DNA from: Chamaecrista fasciculata
Taxonomy: Eukaryota > Streptophyta > Magnoliopsida > Fabales > Fabaceae
DNA length: 64,000 bases
Assembly: GCA_003254925.1 (NCBI GenBank)
Contig: QANZ01026610.1
Coordinates: 62,001-126,000 of the forward strand
Reading direction: 5' to 3'
Shown here one piece after another: positions 49,832 through 61,068 of the stretch (positions are counted from its first letter, which is position 1; each line of letters starts with the position of its first letter). The notes beneath the pieces were generated by a model, which had not been told where the DNA came from, made no database searches, and saw only the letters and a program-made list of their open reading frames with translations. Both the position numbers and the translations under genes were made by a program.

Positions 49832-50222
49832 TATTATTATATTAATATAAAACACATTTTTATCAATATTTCCATTTACAACTATTAAAATGAAAAAAAT
49901 AAATTATAATTAATTGAATACGTTATACTACTCTAATATAAAGAAAAAATAGATTTTGCATTGTTAGTTAACAAAAAAAAAAAAAAGAAGTTGTCCAACA
50001 ATTAAAGAAGATTGCTTAGAATCATTGGCTTCTTAAGATTCTGAGTGATGGAATAAGGATACTCCATTACAGATGTTAGTGATGAATATTGGGAAGCCAT
50101 CCTCATCGAAAAAGAAAAGGGACAAAAGTTTTACTCATTGATTTAGCACCCGTTAACTGCAGTTACCCTAATGACTTGATCCACATCATAATATTCATTT
50201 CTCGTAATAATATTTTTTTTTT
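49832..50222. other. AT-rich spacer
   Basis: Nothing recognisable. Ends in a run of ten T that served as target of the next element. Confidence 0.4.
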
Positions 50223-51051
50223 GGCTTAAGTGCACTTTTGGTCCCAAAACTATGACAAAGGTTTCATTTTGGTCCCATAACTTTTTTTGTTGCACTTTTG
50301 GTCCCATAACTATGACAAAGGTTTCATTTTGGTCCCATAACTTTTTTTGTTGCAATTTTGGTCTCATAACTTCTCAAAAGGTTCCACCGTTAGTCCCTTG
50401 GTGAATTCCATCCATATTTAGCCGTTAAGTATGACGTGGCATAGTAATTAGGATCATGATGTGGCAAAATAAGATGAAGTGGACTGAAATAGGATCTATA
50501 TGCAACATATTAAAACTTATCTATACCCAACCACAAAATATGCAAAGAGTGGTACTGACAGGGACCAATTTGGTGGGGAAGAAGAGACTTCAAGCAGAAG
50601 GCGCCGACGAAGTCGATGGGATCCTCAGGCAGAGTCGAACGACCAAAGCGGCGGCGACGGCGAATCGGGAAGCGCAACGAGGAAGAGGAAGTCTCGTTGG
50701 GCTGACGAGGAAGAGGAAGTACCACTCTTTGTATATATTGTGGTTGGGTATAGATAAGTTTTAATATGTTGCATATAGATCCTATTTCAGTCCATTTCAT
50801 CTTATTTTGCCACATCAAGATCCTAGTCATTATGCCACGTCATACTTAACGACTAAGTATGGATGAAATTCACCAAGGGACTAACGGTGGAACCTTTTGA
50901 GAAGTTATGGGACCAAAATTGCAACAAAAAAAGTTATGGGACCAAAATGAAACCTTTGTCATAGTTATGGGACCAAAATTGCAACAAAAGAAGTTATGGG
51001 ACCAAAATGAAACCTTTGTCATAGTTTTGGGACCAAAAGTGCAATTAAGCC
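50223..51051. mobile_element. 829-bp Pack-MULE-like foldback element with an SF1-like gene fragment
   Basis: The termini GGCTTAAGTGCACTTTTGG and CCAAAAGTGCAATTAAGCC are inverted copies, and the arms (about 330 bp or more) remain complementary through tandem TTTTGGTCCCATAACT units and the CCAACCACAAAATATGC-type inner part. Flanks are T runs (ten T on the left, nine on the right), consistent with a 9-bp target duplication of T. The unpaired centre (about 50555-50725) is GC-rich and carries coding-like sequence, described separately. Confidence 0.8.
50560..50722 (+). pseudogene. Captured fragment resembling the N-terminal region of plant SF1 (branch-point binding protein)
   Basis: In one + frame the centre of the foldback element reads [20 protein letters not shown], then [20 protein letters not shown] and RWADEEEE. 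Two RxRRSRW / KRKSRWAD motifs around a Gly/Asp/Ser linker are the pattern of the N-terminal part of plant splicing factor 1, the protein that recognises the intron branch point. Only about 50 residues are present, without the KH, zinc-knuckle or RRM domains, so it is not functional SF1. The call is from recalled motif pattern and needs a database check. Confidence 0.6.
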
Positions 51052-51060
51052 TTTTTTTTT

Positions 51061-51400
51061 GGTAAATTACACTTTAGGAGTATCTTGTAGTTTGGCCCTA
51101 TTTCACTTTTATATTATGTGGTTTGAAACCTGACACTTTGGTACCATTTGGAGCTATTTTGCAATTTTAATCATAACAAATTTTGCAAAAATTACATATT
51201 GACCCCAAAATTTTTCAAAAAATTACAAATAGATCCCTAGATACATATTATATAGGGATTAAAATGAAAAGTTTTAAAAAAATTGGGATCAATATATAAT
51301 TTTTGAGAAATTTGTTATGGTTAAAATTACAAAATAACTCCAAAGTGTACAAAGTGTTAATGGATAAAACCACAAGGTACCAAAGTGTCAAGTTAAAATA
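51061..51400. mobile_element. Degenerate foldback element next to the Pack-MULE
   Basis: The left part (ACACTTTGGTACCATTTGGA, TTTTAATCATAACAAATTTT) is mirrored by the right part (AAATTTGTTATGGTTAAAAT, GGTACCAAAGTGTCAAG). It starts GGTAAATTACACTTTAGG immediately beside the previous element, so that element probably inserted at its edge. Confidence 0.6.
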
Positions 51401-51735
51401 CTTAAGTTTTAACCATTAAATTTTTTTATTTTTCACGAAATTACCAAGAAGGAGGCGAGGGTAAAATGTTAAAATTATTTTTATTTTTTTAAAAAAGTAA
51501 ACATTCGGCGGCGACATTGAAGTTTGGAAGGTTATACTGTTCAAAGGCAAAGACTTAAGACCTCATTAATCTTACGTTGTCTATGTGATTTGTGTCGTTT
51601 AAAAGCAGTTTTTGGGAATTGAAACTCCCACGAAGCTGCCTTTTTTGTTTAATCCCGATATCAACCGCATTAACTGACTATACGACTTATCTCTTCCATC
51701 TTTTTTTAAAATTAATTATTAAATTAAATAAAAAG

Positions 51736-51778
<43 letters not shown>

Positions 51779-53094
51779 TCATGATTGACAAAGAAATGGA
51801 CGGACACACTTTTTTATGGGTCTTTCTAATATGTGTCATTAAGGTACATGTTAAGATTTTTTTTGATTAGTTTGGTGAGTTTTCAAACATTAAAAATTAT
51901 TTTTTAAATGAATTTTGGTAGATTTCAAGATATGAGATGTTCCACTAATCAATCCGAAGAAACCTTAAAATATGCCCTAAGGGCACATGTTAGATAAATC
52001 ATTTTTTTATTAATGTCTGGTTAAAGATAAAATCTAGAATCACGCCACATGTTGACATCTTATACTTTATTACTCCCGCGGATTGATGTTGATGAGCTGG
52101 ATTATCAAAATTATGACTTGTTTTATGCTACTTAAGATTAACGATTTGATTAAGAAAGAAAACGGATTAAGTGAATGAAATATTTCAAATTTTGAAAGGT
52201 TACCCCACGCGCAACTTGCCACGCGCCATCTTATGTATGGCTCATTCTGCCGCCTCCACCACCGCATTTGGAATAAATTCCGCTATTTTTTAAAATATTT
52301 TTAATTTACATCGAATGGAAGAATTTTAAGGCAAAACGTGTGGACCCCCTTTCCACTTTTTATATTTTTCATGTGTTTTTTTTTCTTGATTTAATATGTA
52401 AACATTATTTATTTATCTTATTCTATTATATTGTCGTCCCTTCACAAATTAAAGTTGCATATTTTACTTCTCAATTAAGTTCTCTATAATACGAAAACAA
52501 AAATGACGAGTTTGATCTTTTTGCTAATAATATACGAAATACTGTTTTAAATGAAATAAAGGATATTAATTAAAGAATTACTCTTGATAAAATTAAAAAT
52601 CATTAATTTGAACAAGATGACAAATTAAGATTTAAATGTTGAAGATTGTCATTATAAAAAACGTGAGCAATTATTTTAATATTTTATTATTAAGAAATGC
52701 AAAAGAAAATATTTCTCTTCCTTTTATAAAATCGGTCCAAACCTTGAAGATGAATAATTAACAGGTAATTAGTTGATATAATATATATTTAATTCTCACA
52801 ACATACGATTTTATATTTAAATTTTGTTGGAGATATTTTTTTATAAAAAAATAGAACCTTCGATCTAACTCGAATGAACATACTAGTATATTATGGTTAA
52901 AAAAATAAAGTAGAAAATGTTTAAATTCAATATTCTTTCCATCTTGCCTTTTGAAAAACAAGCTAGAGAGAGAATTAGGTGGTGGATTTGGATTGGAATA
53001 TAAAGGTTGAGAACTGAGATGAGTGGACTTTACGATGAATAAATTAATAAAAATTACTAAATATATTTAAGTAATGTAAAGTATATATTTAGGA
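51401..53094. other. Gene-free AT-rich spacer
   Basis: No gene. An (AAT)n microsatellite of about 13 units lies at 51736-51776. Confidence 0.5.
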
Positions 53095-53765
53095 TGAGTA
53101 TTAACTATTAATTCAGTCCTACATATTTTCATAAATTTTTATTTGTTTGTCTTAACGATTGAGTGTGATAATATTTCTCTTATTTTAAATTGAATACAAC
53201 GAATTAAAAGTTACATATATTATTTTTAGTGAGTTACTTTTCTATTCAATTGAAATCACCAGTAAACATAATCAAATCAAATCTCAAAAGTAGATTGCTC
53301 CTTTCACGAACGAGGGTTGTTGGTCAATCTATTTCATTTTAAGACTGGATATAATGAGTTCACAACTACATGTTATTCTTAACGAATCATTTTTTTGTCT
53401 AATTGAAATTGTCAACTAATTATGTCAAATCGGGCCCAAAAATTGAGTTTGGGTCTCAAATTCACTTTCAGACCCGATTTGACCTTGTTTCCTCATAATC
53501 TCAACTTAATAAAAAAAGACTCATTAACAGTAACACATAACTCCTAACTCGTGGTATTTGGATTTGAAAAAAAAAATAGATATGATCGACTTTGCTCGTT
53601 TACTTTCAGTGTCTAATTTGACTTGTTTGCTGATAATTCTAACTGGATAAAAAAAATCCATCAAAAGCAACACGTAATTTAGATTCTTCATCAATTCAAG
53701 CTTGAAATAAGAGAAGTATGACATCATTCAGGTGTTAAAACTAACAATTATAAATTTATGAAAAT
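53095..53765. mobile_element. Inverted-repeat element of the 16949-17725 family
   Basis: CCTACATATTTTCATAAATT near 53129 is mirrored by AAATTTATGAAAATATG at about 53752-53768. The interior has the family motifs (AAATTGAGTTTGGGTCTCAAA, GTCTAATTTGACTTG). Ends are not resolved to the base. Confidence 0.55.
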
Positions 53766-53882
53766 ATGTAAAAATTAATTTTATTGTAAAAAAAATAATA
53801 TAAAAGACTGTATTAAAACTTACTCAAAAGTACAATTTAGGCAATTAATGAGTTCAGTGTTGTTTTATTAATTCATTTGAGC

Positions 53883-54616
53883 AGGAGAGAGAGAGAGAGA
53901 GAGAGANNNNNNNNNNNNNNNNNNNNNNNNNNNNNNNNNNNNNNNNNNNNNNNNNNNNNNNNNNNNNNNNNNNNNNNNNNNNNNNNNNNNNNNNNNNNNN
54001 NNNNNNNNNNNNNNNNNNNNNNNNNNNNNNNNNNNNNNNNNNNNNNNNNNNNNNNNNNNNNNNNNNNNNNNNNNNNNNNNNNNNNNNNNNNNNNNNNNNN
54101 NNNNNNNNNNNNNNNNNNNNNNNNNNNNNNNNNNNNNNNNNNNNNNNNNNNNNNNNNNNNNNNNNNNNNNNNNNNNNNNNNNNNNNNNNNNNNNNNNNNN
54201 NNNNNNNNNNNNNNNNNNNNNNNNNNNNNNNNNNNNNNNNNNNNNNNNNNNNNNNNNNNNNNNNNNNNNNNNNNNNNNNNNNNNNNNNNNNNNNNNNNNN
54301 NNNNNNNNNNNNNNNNNNNNNNNNNNNNNNNNNNNNNNNNNNNNNNNNNNNNNNNNNNNNNNNNNNNNNNNNNNNNNNNNNNNNNNNNNNNNNNNNNNNN
54401 NNNNNNNNNNNNNNNNNNNNNNNNNNNNNNNNNNNNNNNNNNNNNNNNNNNNNNNNNNNNNNNNNNNNNNNNNNNNNNNNNNNNNNNNNNNNNNNNNNNN
54501 NNNNNNNNNNNNNNNNNNNNNNNNNNNNNNNNNNNNNNNNNNNNNNNNNNNNNNNNNNNNNNNNNNNNNNNNNNNNNNNNNNNNNNNNNNNNNNNNNATA
54601 TATATATATATATATT
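53883..54616. other. Assembly gap (691 N) between a (GA)n and a (TA)n run
   Basis: Ns fill 53907-54597, preceded by about ten GA units and followed by a TA run. The gap length may be an estimate. Any feature spanning it is unknown. Confidence 0.95.
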
Positions 54617-56344
54617 GAATAAATTAATAATTTACATCTTATAATTTGTAATAGTGATATCTAAAATATCAAAAATAATTTAATTTTTGAAAAATTAAAC
54701 TAATATACTTATTAGTTTTTTGTTAGCTAAGTATCATACTACTTTAATTTAATCTTTCAAAAATTAAATTATGTATTTTTATAAGAAGTTATCTTGTTTG
54801 AAATACTATCAAATTTTTTCTAAAATTTTGGTGAAGAATAGTGTCTCAGTCTAGAGTTAGGGTAGACTCTTTGACTTAAATAACACTTACAAAAATACTT
54901 ACAGATAATCTATTAAATGAAACATTAGTAGGAATCAAACACAAATCATACGTATAGTTGTCATACTAAATAAGTCAAATCTCATTAGCTAAATACTAGT
55001 GATGATTATTATTTTCATGAACCAATCTTTTTTCTCCTTCGACGATAATATTTATTCATGTAAAAAAAAATAAACTAAGAAAATAAAATATTTAAAAAGT
55101 TCTAATTTTCGGTGACAAAATTTTATATAAATATAATATTTCATCTTTTTCTTCTTTCTTTCTTCTCTCACCAATGCCACACACATTACCAACCGTCACC
55201 ATCTCTCTCTCCACCTTAATCAACTTTTGATCTTTCTCTTTTTCTCTTCTACAAGAAAAAATAAACACCTTTTCCCTACTATTATTAGCAAATCAAAGAA
55301 AAAGATTAGCAACAGATTAATACGTACGTTTCAAATTTTGTACCTACTTTTCCGATTCATAAACAGTTAATTGTTATCTACGTAGCTAGCTTATTAGCTT
55401 GTCCTTTGGTTTTTATTTTTCTTGGTCAAGATTTAGAGAACCTTCATGAATTTTAATTTATATGCAAAAACATTTTTTTTGTTAAACATATGCCAAAACA
55501 TTTTGAACTATAAACAATGACATTACTTTTTTAGAGTTTTTCATTAATTTTTTTTGGTATAAATCAAGAGTATCCACTGTTGAGAATATTAACTAATTTT
55601 TTCGTTATGAGTCCTCCTCTTAAGAGTAAACAACTGTTAATTAATTTTGTGTAAATAATCTTTATGTTGATTTTTCTTTGAACAAAGTGTAATTTTTGGT
55701 CTTATATTGTTCCCAAAAGTTTTACTCTATAGTCCCAACAACTGAATGTTATTCTTTGATGAATCTTTTCTATATCCAATATAATTAGATTATCAACAAA
55801 CAAGGTCAAATGAATGTTATTTAGTGATATAACAACAAGAAAAAAACAACTTAATTTTTAATAGAAGAAAGATATATTAATTTGGTACACATAATAAAAA
55901 GCTTTAATAACCTTCTGCCATTTTGTTATAATGATTAGAAGTTTTTTTTTTTGTTTGGACTGATTATAATGATTAGAAGTTTTTTTTTTTGGTTTGGACT
56001 GATTATAATGATTAGAAGTACTTATGGAAGCTTTTTACGCCCAATTTCAAAATTATATCTACCCATGTGTTCAAGTTATGAGTTTTATCAAACTTTAAAA
56101 TAACTCGTTTTTGACAGTTTTTCAAAAAAATAATAATTTTAGGTCAAAGTGTAAATTTGATGCCTTATCTTTAGATCAAGTTGCAAATTAGGCCTTTATT
56201 TTTTGTGTTTGTAGATTTAATCTCATATTTTTTTGTTAGGTTGCAAATTTGATTTTATACTTTTGCAAAAAGTTTCCACTGTTAGTTCGTCTGTCCCACC
56301 TTGAATTTCGTTATCACCCTCCAATCCGTTAAGTATAGCGTAGA
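54617..56344. other. Gene-free AT-rich region with a short tandem repeat
   Basis: No gene. At about 55928-56021 the block ATAATGATTAGAAGTTTTTT plus GTTTGGACTGATT is present three times, the last copy shortened. From about 56145 an older 'GCAAATTAGGCC' repeat begins, into which the hAT element inserted. Confidence 0.5.
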
Positions 56345-57284
56345 CAGGGGCGGAGCCAGGATTTTTGGTTAGGGGGGGCCGAAATATTTTTTGGTCAAAA
56401 TCGTATTTTATTTCCTAGTACTTATCTAAAGTTTTGTTTTGGTCCTTAATGTTCGGGTTTGATAAGGGAAAAATAAGACCATATTCAATAGTTAGCGGCC
56501 AATTATAAAACTTTTCAGAAACATTAAGGACCAAAACAGAAGAAAAAATTATTAAGGACTAAAGTAGAACTTTGGGTAAACATTAGGGACCAAAATAAAA
56601 TTTTGGTCTTAATTTTTCCCATATATATTATCAATATTATAAGATAAAATGTATAAGTTAGACAAGAAAAAAAATTAAACATAAAAAAAATGTAATGAAA
56701 TAATGAGATTTGAGCCATAATAGTAATTAAATCATGTCAAGTTAAATGATGATGGTTGGCAAAAAAAAAGTTAAATGATGATGAAGGGACTAACTTTATG
56801 TCACCATTTAACAGTGCCTATCACTAACTTCATTAAGAATTAGACGGAGGGACAAACTTTGATAATGAAAACATTTATGAGAGACTAAATTGAGAAAATA
56901 AAAATTAAGAATGACCAAATTGAAAAAAAGATAATATATGGAAGACCAAAATAAGATTTTAATCTTCAGATGAGTAGACAAATATATAAAGCTCTTATAG
57001 TCAAAAATAGTTTGTATGTTGTTAAAAAAACAAAAAAAAACAAAAGTGTGTGCAGAGATGAAAGAATGTAAAATGTACAAACTAAACTATATTTAATTTT
57101 TCTAAAGAAATTGTATTGAGAGAGGATCGAACCCTTGTCATTGAAGGAAAGGGCAAACTGTGGCAGGGGCCAGAACCACTTGGACGAGACATTAATACAT
57201 GAATATTTTTACATATTTTATATATTACCCAAAATTTGGGGGGGGGCCATGGCCACCCCTGGCCCCCCTCTCCCTCCGCCCCTG
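56345..57284. mobile_element. Non-autonomous hAT element with 8-bp target duplication
   Basis: The termini CAGGGGCGGAGCCAGG and CCCTCCGCCCCTG are inverted copies, and a perfect 8-bp repeat AGCGTAGA stands outside both (56337-56344, 57285-57292). TIRs starting CAGGGGC with 8-bp duplications are diagnostic of the hAT superfamily. The 940-bp interior has no transposase. It holds internal inverted 'GGACCAAAA' segments and a tRNA-like stretch near 57124-57190. Confidence 0.92.
57124..57190 (-). mobile_element. tRNA-derived SINE-like segment inside the hAT element
   Basis: On the - strand GTCCAAGTGGTTCTGG (57186-57171) resembles an A box and GGGTTCGATCC (57134-57124) is an excellent B box, at tRNA-like spacing. 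No cloverleaf forms, so it is more likely a SINE fragment picked up by the hAT element than a tRNA gene. Confidence 0.4.
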
Positions 57285-57292
57285 AGCGTAGA

Positions 57293-58242
57293 CAATTAAA
57301 TTGAGAAAAATTTTAGTCTCTTATCTTTGGGATGAATTGCAATTTTAATCCCTTATCTTTGAGATAAATTGCTATTTTGGTCCCTTTCACGAAATACTTC
57401 TTATGTTTTTTTGTTTCTACGAATCCAAAGTTTCAATTCTTGCTTACTTTCTTTACACTGGAAAAATATGATTTTTCTATCACTTAAAAGCAAATTACCT
57501 TTCTAAAAGAAACTCTGTATATGAAATATAATATTTTGTTTTTTAAAAAAGCAAGTAGCTGCTTCCTCTAATTGAAAATAACCAGAGAATCAATACCAAC
57601 TAAATTAAAGAAGCGGTGCCTAATTGCTAAAACTAGTGGTTACAATCTATAATACGTACGTACACTTGGCTTGAAACTGATGAAAGTTAATTTTGAATGC
57701 ATTAATATGTATTAAACTAAAACTCATTAATAATTAGTAAATGGTTCTCACTTATATTCATTATGAACTTGTTTGGTAAAAAACTAATTATCTGACCGGT
57801 ACTCATATTTTATTAGACTGTGAAGCCTCTAGAAGCAGTATGCCACGCAGAGAGAGTGTGTCATTCATATCTATCCATGAGTGAGTGGGATTAAAAACAA
57901 TATTTTTTTCCTTTAGATTTTTGTCTAAGTTGTAAGGTCAACCAGAAAAAAGTCTCATTCACACAAATGACCACATCATGTTATAATATAGAATTAATGA
58001 GAGAGAGAGAGAGAGAGAGAGATGTAACTGATGCAAACTTTTTTTTTTTCTGCTTTATGTAAAGCAATCCTTGTTCTATATCAGTTAATTAATCTGCAAT
58101 AAAGTATGCTATATAAAGTTATAAACTATAAAGGTCGTGATCTTTAAAATCATGTTTAGGCAAATCAGTAGGGCCATACGGAAGTGTATTTCATGCTTAT
58201 CTGATGCAAAGATTCTCTTGACTTGATTTTTATTTGTTAGTT

Positions 58243-58273
<31 letters not shown>

Positions 58274-60344
58274 TTTAGTTCTTACTAAATTAATCCATAT
58301 GCTCTTAATTCCAAAATTGATGATGCATAATTGTTAATTGATAATATAATATTATAAATAATATAGAAATTATGTTAGTAATACTATTACACATTAAATT
58401 GACCGACTTGATCAGTCGCCCTCGACCATCCACAAGTAGGGTAATCATCCCTTGTGTGGAACCTCTAAGTATTACTATGTGAAACTAATATCGATCATTA
58501 TAATTAACAATTATTATTTGGTGGAATATATGCACATATTATTATTTCTAAAGTTCTCTCATTACGATATAAGGAGAATTCGAGTTACAGAAAATATTTA
58601 AACTTTGTTTTAATAATATGAATATCTTTCTCTCAACTAATTCTAAGTTAGACAACCTTCATCTTCTCATAATCTCATTCTCAATTTATTAATCTGCAAA
58701 ATCTTAATTTGATTTAGGCATGGAAGAAATTATAAAGCTCCCCACTTCTATATGATCATTGATTCAACTTTGCTTGTTTCATTCTTACAGACATCTCAGT
58801 TAGATCCTCTCAAAATTAAGTAAGTGATTGTCATAAAAGTCAACTTTATGTTCTTCATTTAATTAATAATAAATAAAAATTAACAAAACTAATAACAAAT
58901 AAATATTTTTTTTAAAAAAAAGAACATCTAATAAGTAATAAATTTAAAATTAAAAGATCAAAAAGAATTTTTAATATTTTATTAATATTCAGAGATAAAG
59001 AAGCATGGGAGGGGGTGGGTAGGTGGGGTGTAGGTAAAAATAAAATAGGCTTGTTTGACCCATAAAATGGTAGAGTTTGTGTTCACTATCACTAACCTTT
59101 GAATAAGGGGATGTCATTATATTTTAAAAGATTTTTGGGGCATTAGTCACAAGCTTAATGAGTAATAATAATAATAAAAAAAAAGAACATTATTAGTAGG
59201 AGATCATGAAGATGAGGATGATGATGAGGGTTTTGATTAGAGAAATTGAGGGAAATTCGGTGGCAAGAGTGTCAAAATCAAGATGAGATGAGCAAAGAGA
59301 ATAGGTAGGGAGCTATGTATATAAGCCAAGCTTGCGTTGATGAATTGGGCCCTCAGAAGAAATTAAAGAAAATCTGAAAAAATGAGAATAGAAGAATTGA
59401 AGCTGATGAGTGACACTGTACAAGTCAAAGAACTAAGATATAGTTGTAGTTCCCCTTGAAGGCAGCAATAGATAATACCTACGTACACGTTAGTTTATTG
59501 GCTCCTACCAATTCGGACACCACCTTCATCTACATGCATGCTATTGCTAGCAAGTTATTATAGCTAGAAGATATATTGCATATGCTTGGATGATTTGGAG
59601 GGTTTAGTTTTGAGAACAAGAAGGACAGCAGAAAGGTTTTAAATACGAAGTTAGTGCTATTGCCTAAAAAAAATATGTAATAACAAATATTTACATGACC
59701 AATAATGATACTGAGATAATTGTAAAAGATAATATTTTAGATAATAAATAGAGTACAAACGAAAATTTTAAATAAAATGATTTTATGACAAAAATACGAA
59801 GAAGATACCCAAATTTACTAGTTGGGTCAACAACTATGTTAAATCTGCCAGTGTGTTTGAATTTTATACAAGTTTTTATGTTCTATAAGTTATGAATATT
59901 TTGTCATAAACAATAAGCTATGATGGATACAATTTTGGGCCACAATACTGGGCCAGTCTAGATTAGCCCAGTACATCAGAATGATCAAATGATTAATACT
60001 GTGGGTCATGGGTCCAAGGGAATGGAGAAGAGCTCAGGCGGAGGAGGTTGCCTCAAGTCTCAACCTCATTATCATAGCCATCTCTCTCTCTCTCTCTCTC
60101 TCTCTCCCTCTCTCTAGAGAGAGATTGCAGAAGAAGAGAGAAAGATGATGATATAACAAAAACTATAGAGTTTTTTCTCACAAAAAAAAAAAACTATAGA
60201 GTTTCATATCTTTCTTAACTACTCAACATTGACATATCAACATCAACATTTAATAAAAAAAATGACGAATCATTGTGAGATGACTAATTTAAACAAGTTA
60301 CATACTTAATTCGCTAAAATAAAATTTGTGAAACATCTTAAACT
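57293..60344. other. About 3 kb gene-free region
   Basis: The first 100 bp continue the older repeat interrupted by the hAT element (TTATCTTTGGGATGAATTGC). Beyond it lie a (GA)n run at about 57999-58022, TA runs, and a (TC)n run at about 60080-60115. I see no gene and no recognisable RNA. Confidence 0.5.
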
Positions 60345-60362
60345 AAAATAAAATATAACCTT

Positions 60363-60490
60363 AAGGGCGGCCCCAGTGCATAAGGCGCCCACTAGGTGGG
60401 GTCTGAGGAAGGTCAAGATGTACGCAGTCTTACTCTTACCCCTGCTTTGCAGAGAGACTGTTTCCAGAATTCGAACCAGTGGTCACAGGC
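60363..60490 (-). mobile_element. Au SINE, 5'-truncated, with 18-bp target duplication
   Basis: Read on the - strand: TGGTTCGAATTCTGGAAACA (B box and following body), GTAAGACTGCGTACATCTTG, CAGACCCCACCTAGTGGG and the GGGGCCGCCCTT end. This is the body of the widespread angiosperm Au SINE. An exact 18-bp direct repeat AAAATAAAATATAACCTT flanks it at 60345-60362 and 60491-60508. The part that would contain the A box is missing, so it is a truncated but recent-looking copy. Confidence 0.9.
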
Positions 60491-60508
60491 AAAATAAAAT
60501 ATAACCTT

Positions 60509-61068
60509 GTCCCAAAAATATATATATATATATATAACCTATGCTTGTAAGATCAATTTGAGCATTTGACAAATACAAACTATCAATATATCCTTGTTTT
60601 TAGATTCAAACACAATAGTAAGTTTATTGGCAAGGACGCAATATTAAATATAAGCCTTATTATTATTATTATCAAATTAATTGTTTGGGAATAAAAAAAA
60701 TGTAGGATACAAATAACTATAGATTATGGCAAATAAAACATTGGAACCAAATGAAACTTGTTGCCTTGTACTCCACATATGAGATATTATCTATATATAA
60801 CAAATATTATCATATAATAACCAATTCAGTCACAAGAAAAACAGAAAAGGCTCAAGTTTTAACACACATGAATACACACACTACACACAACTGCAGCACT
60901 AAAACCAGCGGTGACATACGTAACTGATAAATATAACCGCAGCAGAAATCATATATATAATTTAAAGAACTCCATCACATAATAAACATACGAATGCATA
61001 TGCAAGTCCCCTCAAGCAGAACACCCACCTTCAGAGGCACGATGGTTCCACAAATGATTAATTTACTA
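60509..61068. other. Spacer and 3' UTR of the lectin gene
   Basis: AT-rich. The portion nearest the gene (about 60890-61068) is less AT-rich and is likely the 3' UTR carried by its last exon. Confidence 0.5.

Noticed and set aside
53877-54644. Long open frame on + consisting mostly of X
   Set aside because: It spans the 691-N assembly gap and has no sequence content.
57124-57190. A tRNA gene on -
   Set aside because: A- and B-box-like sequences exist but no cloverleaf with paired acceptor and anticodon stems could be drawn.
58430-58459. Small hairpin CCACAAGTAGGG / CCCTTGTGTGG
   Set aside because: Stem is interrupted by mismatches and nothing around it suggests a terminator, microRNA precursor or transposon end.
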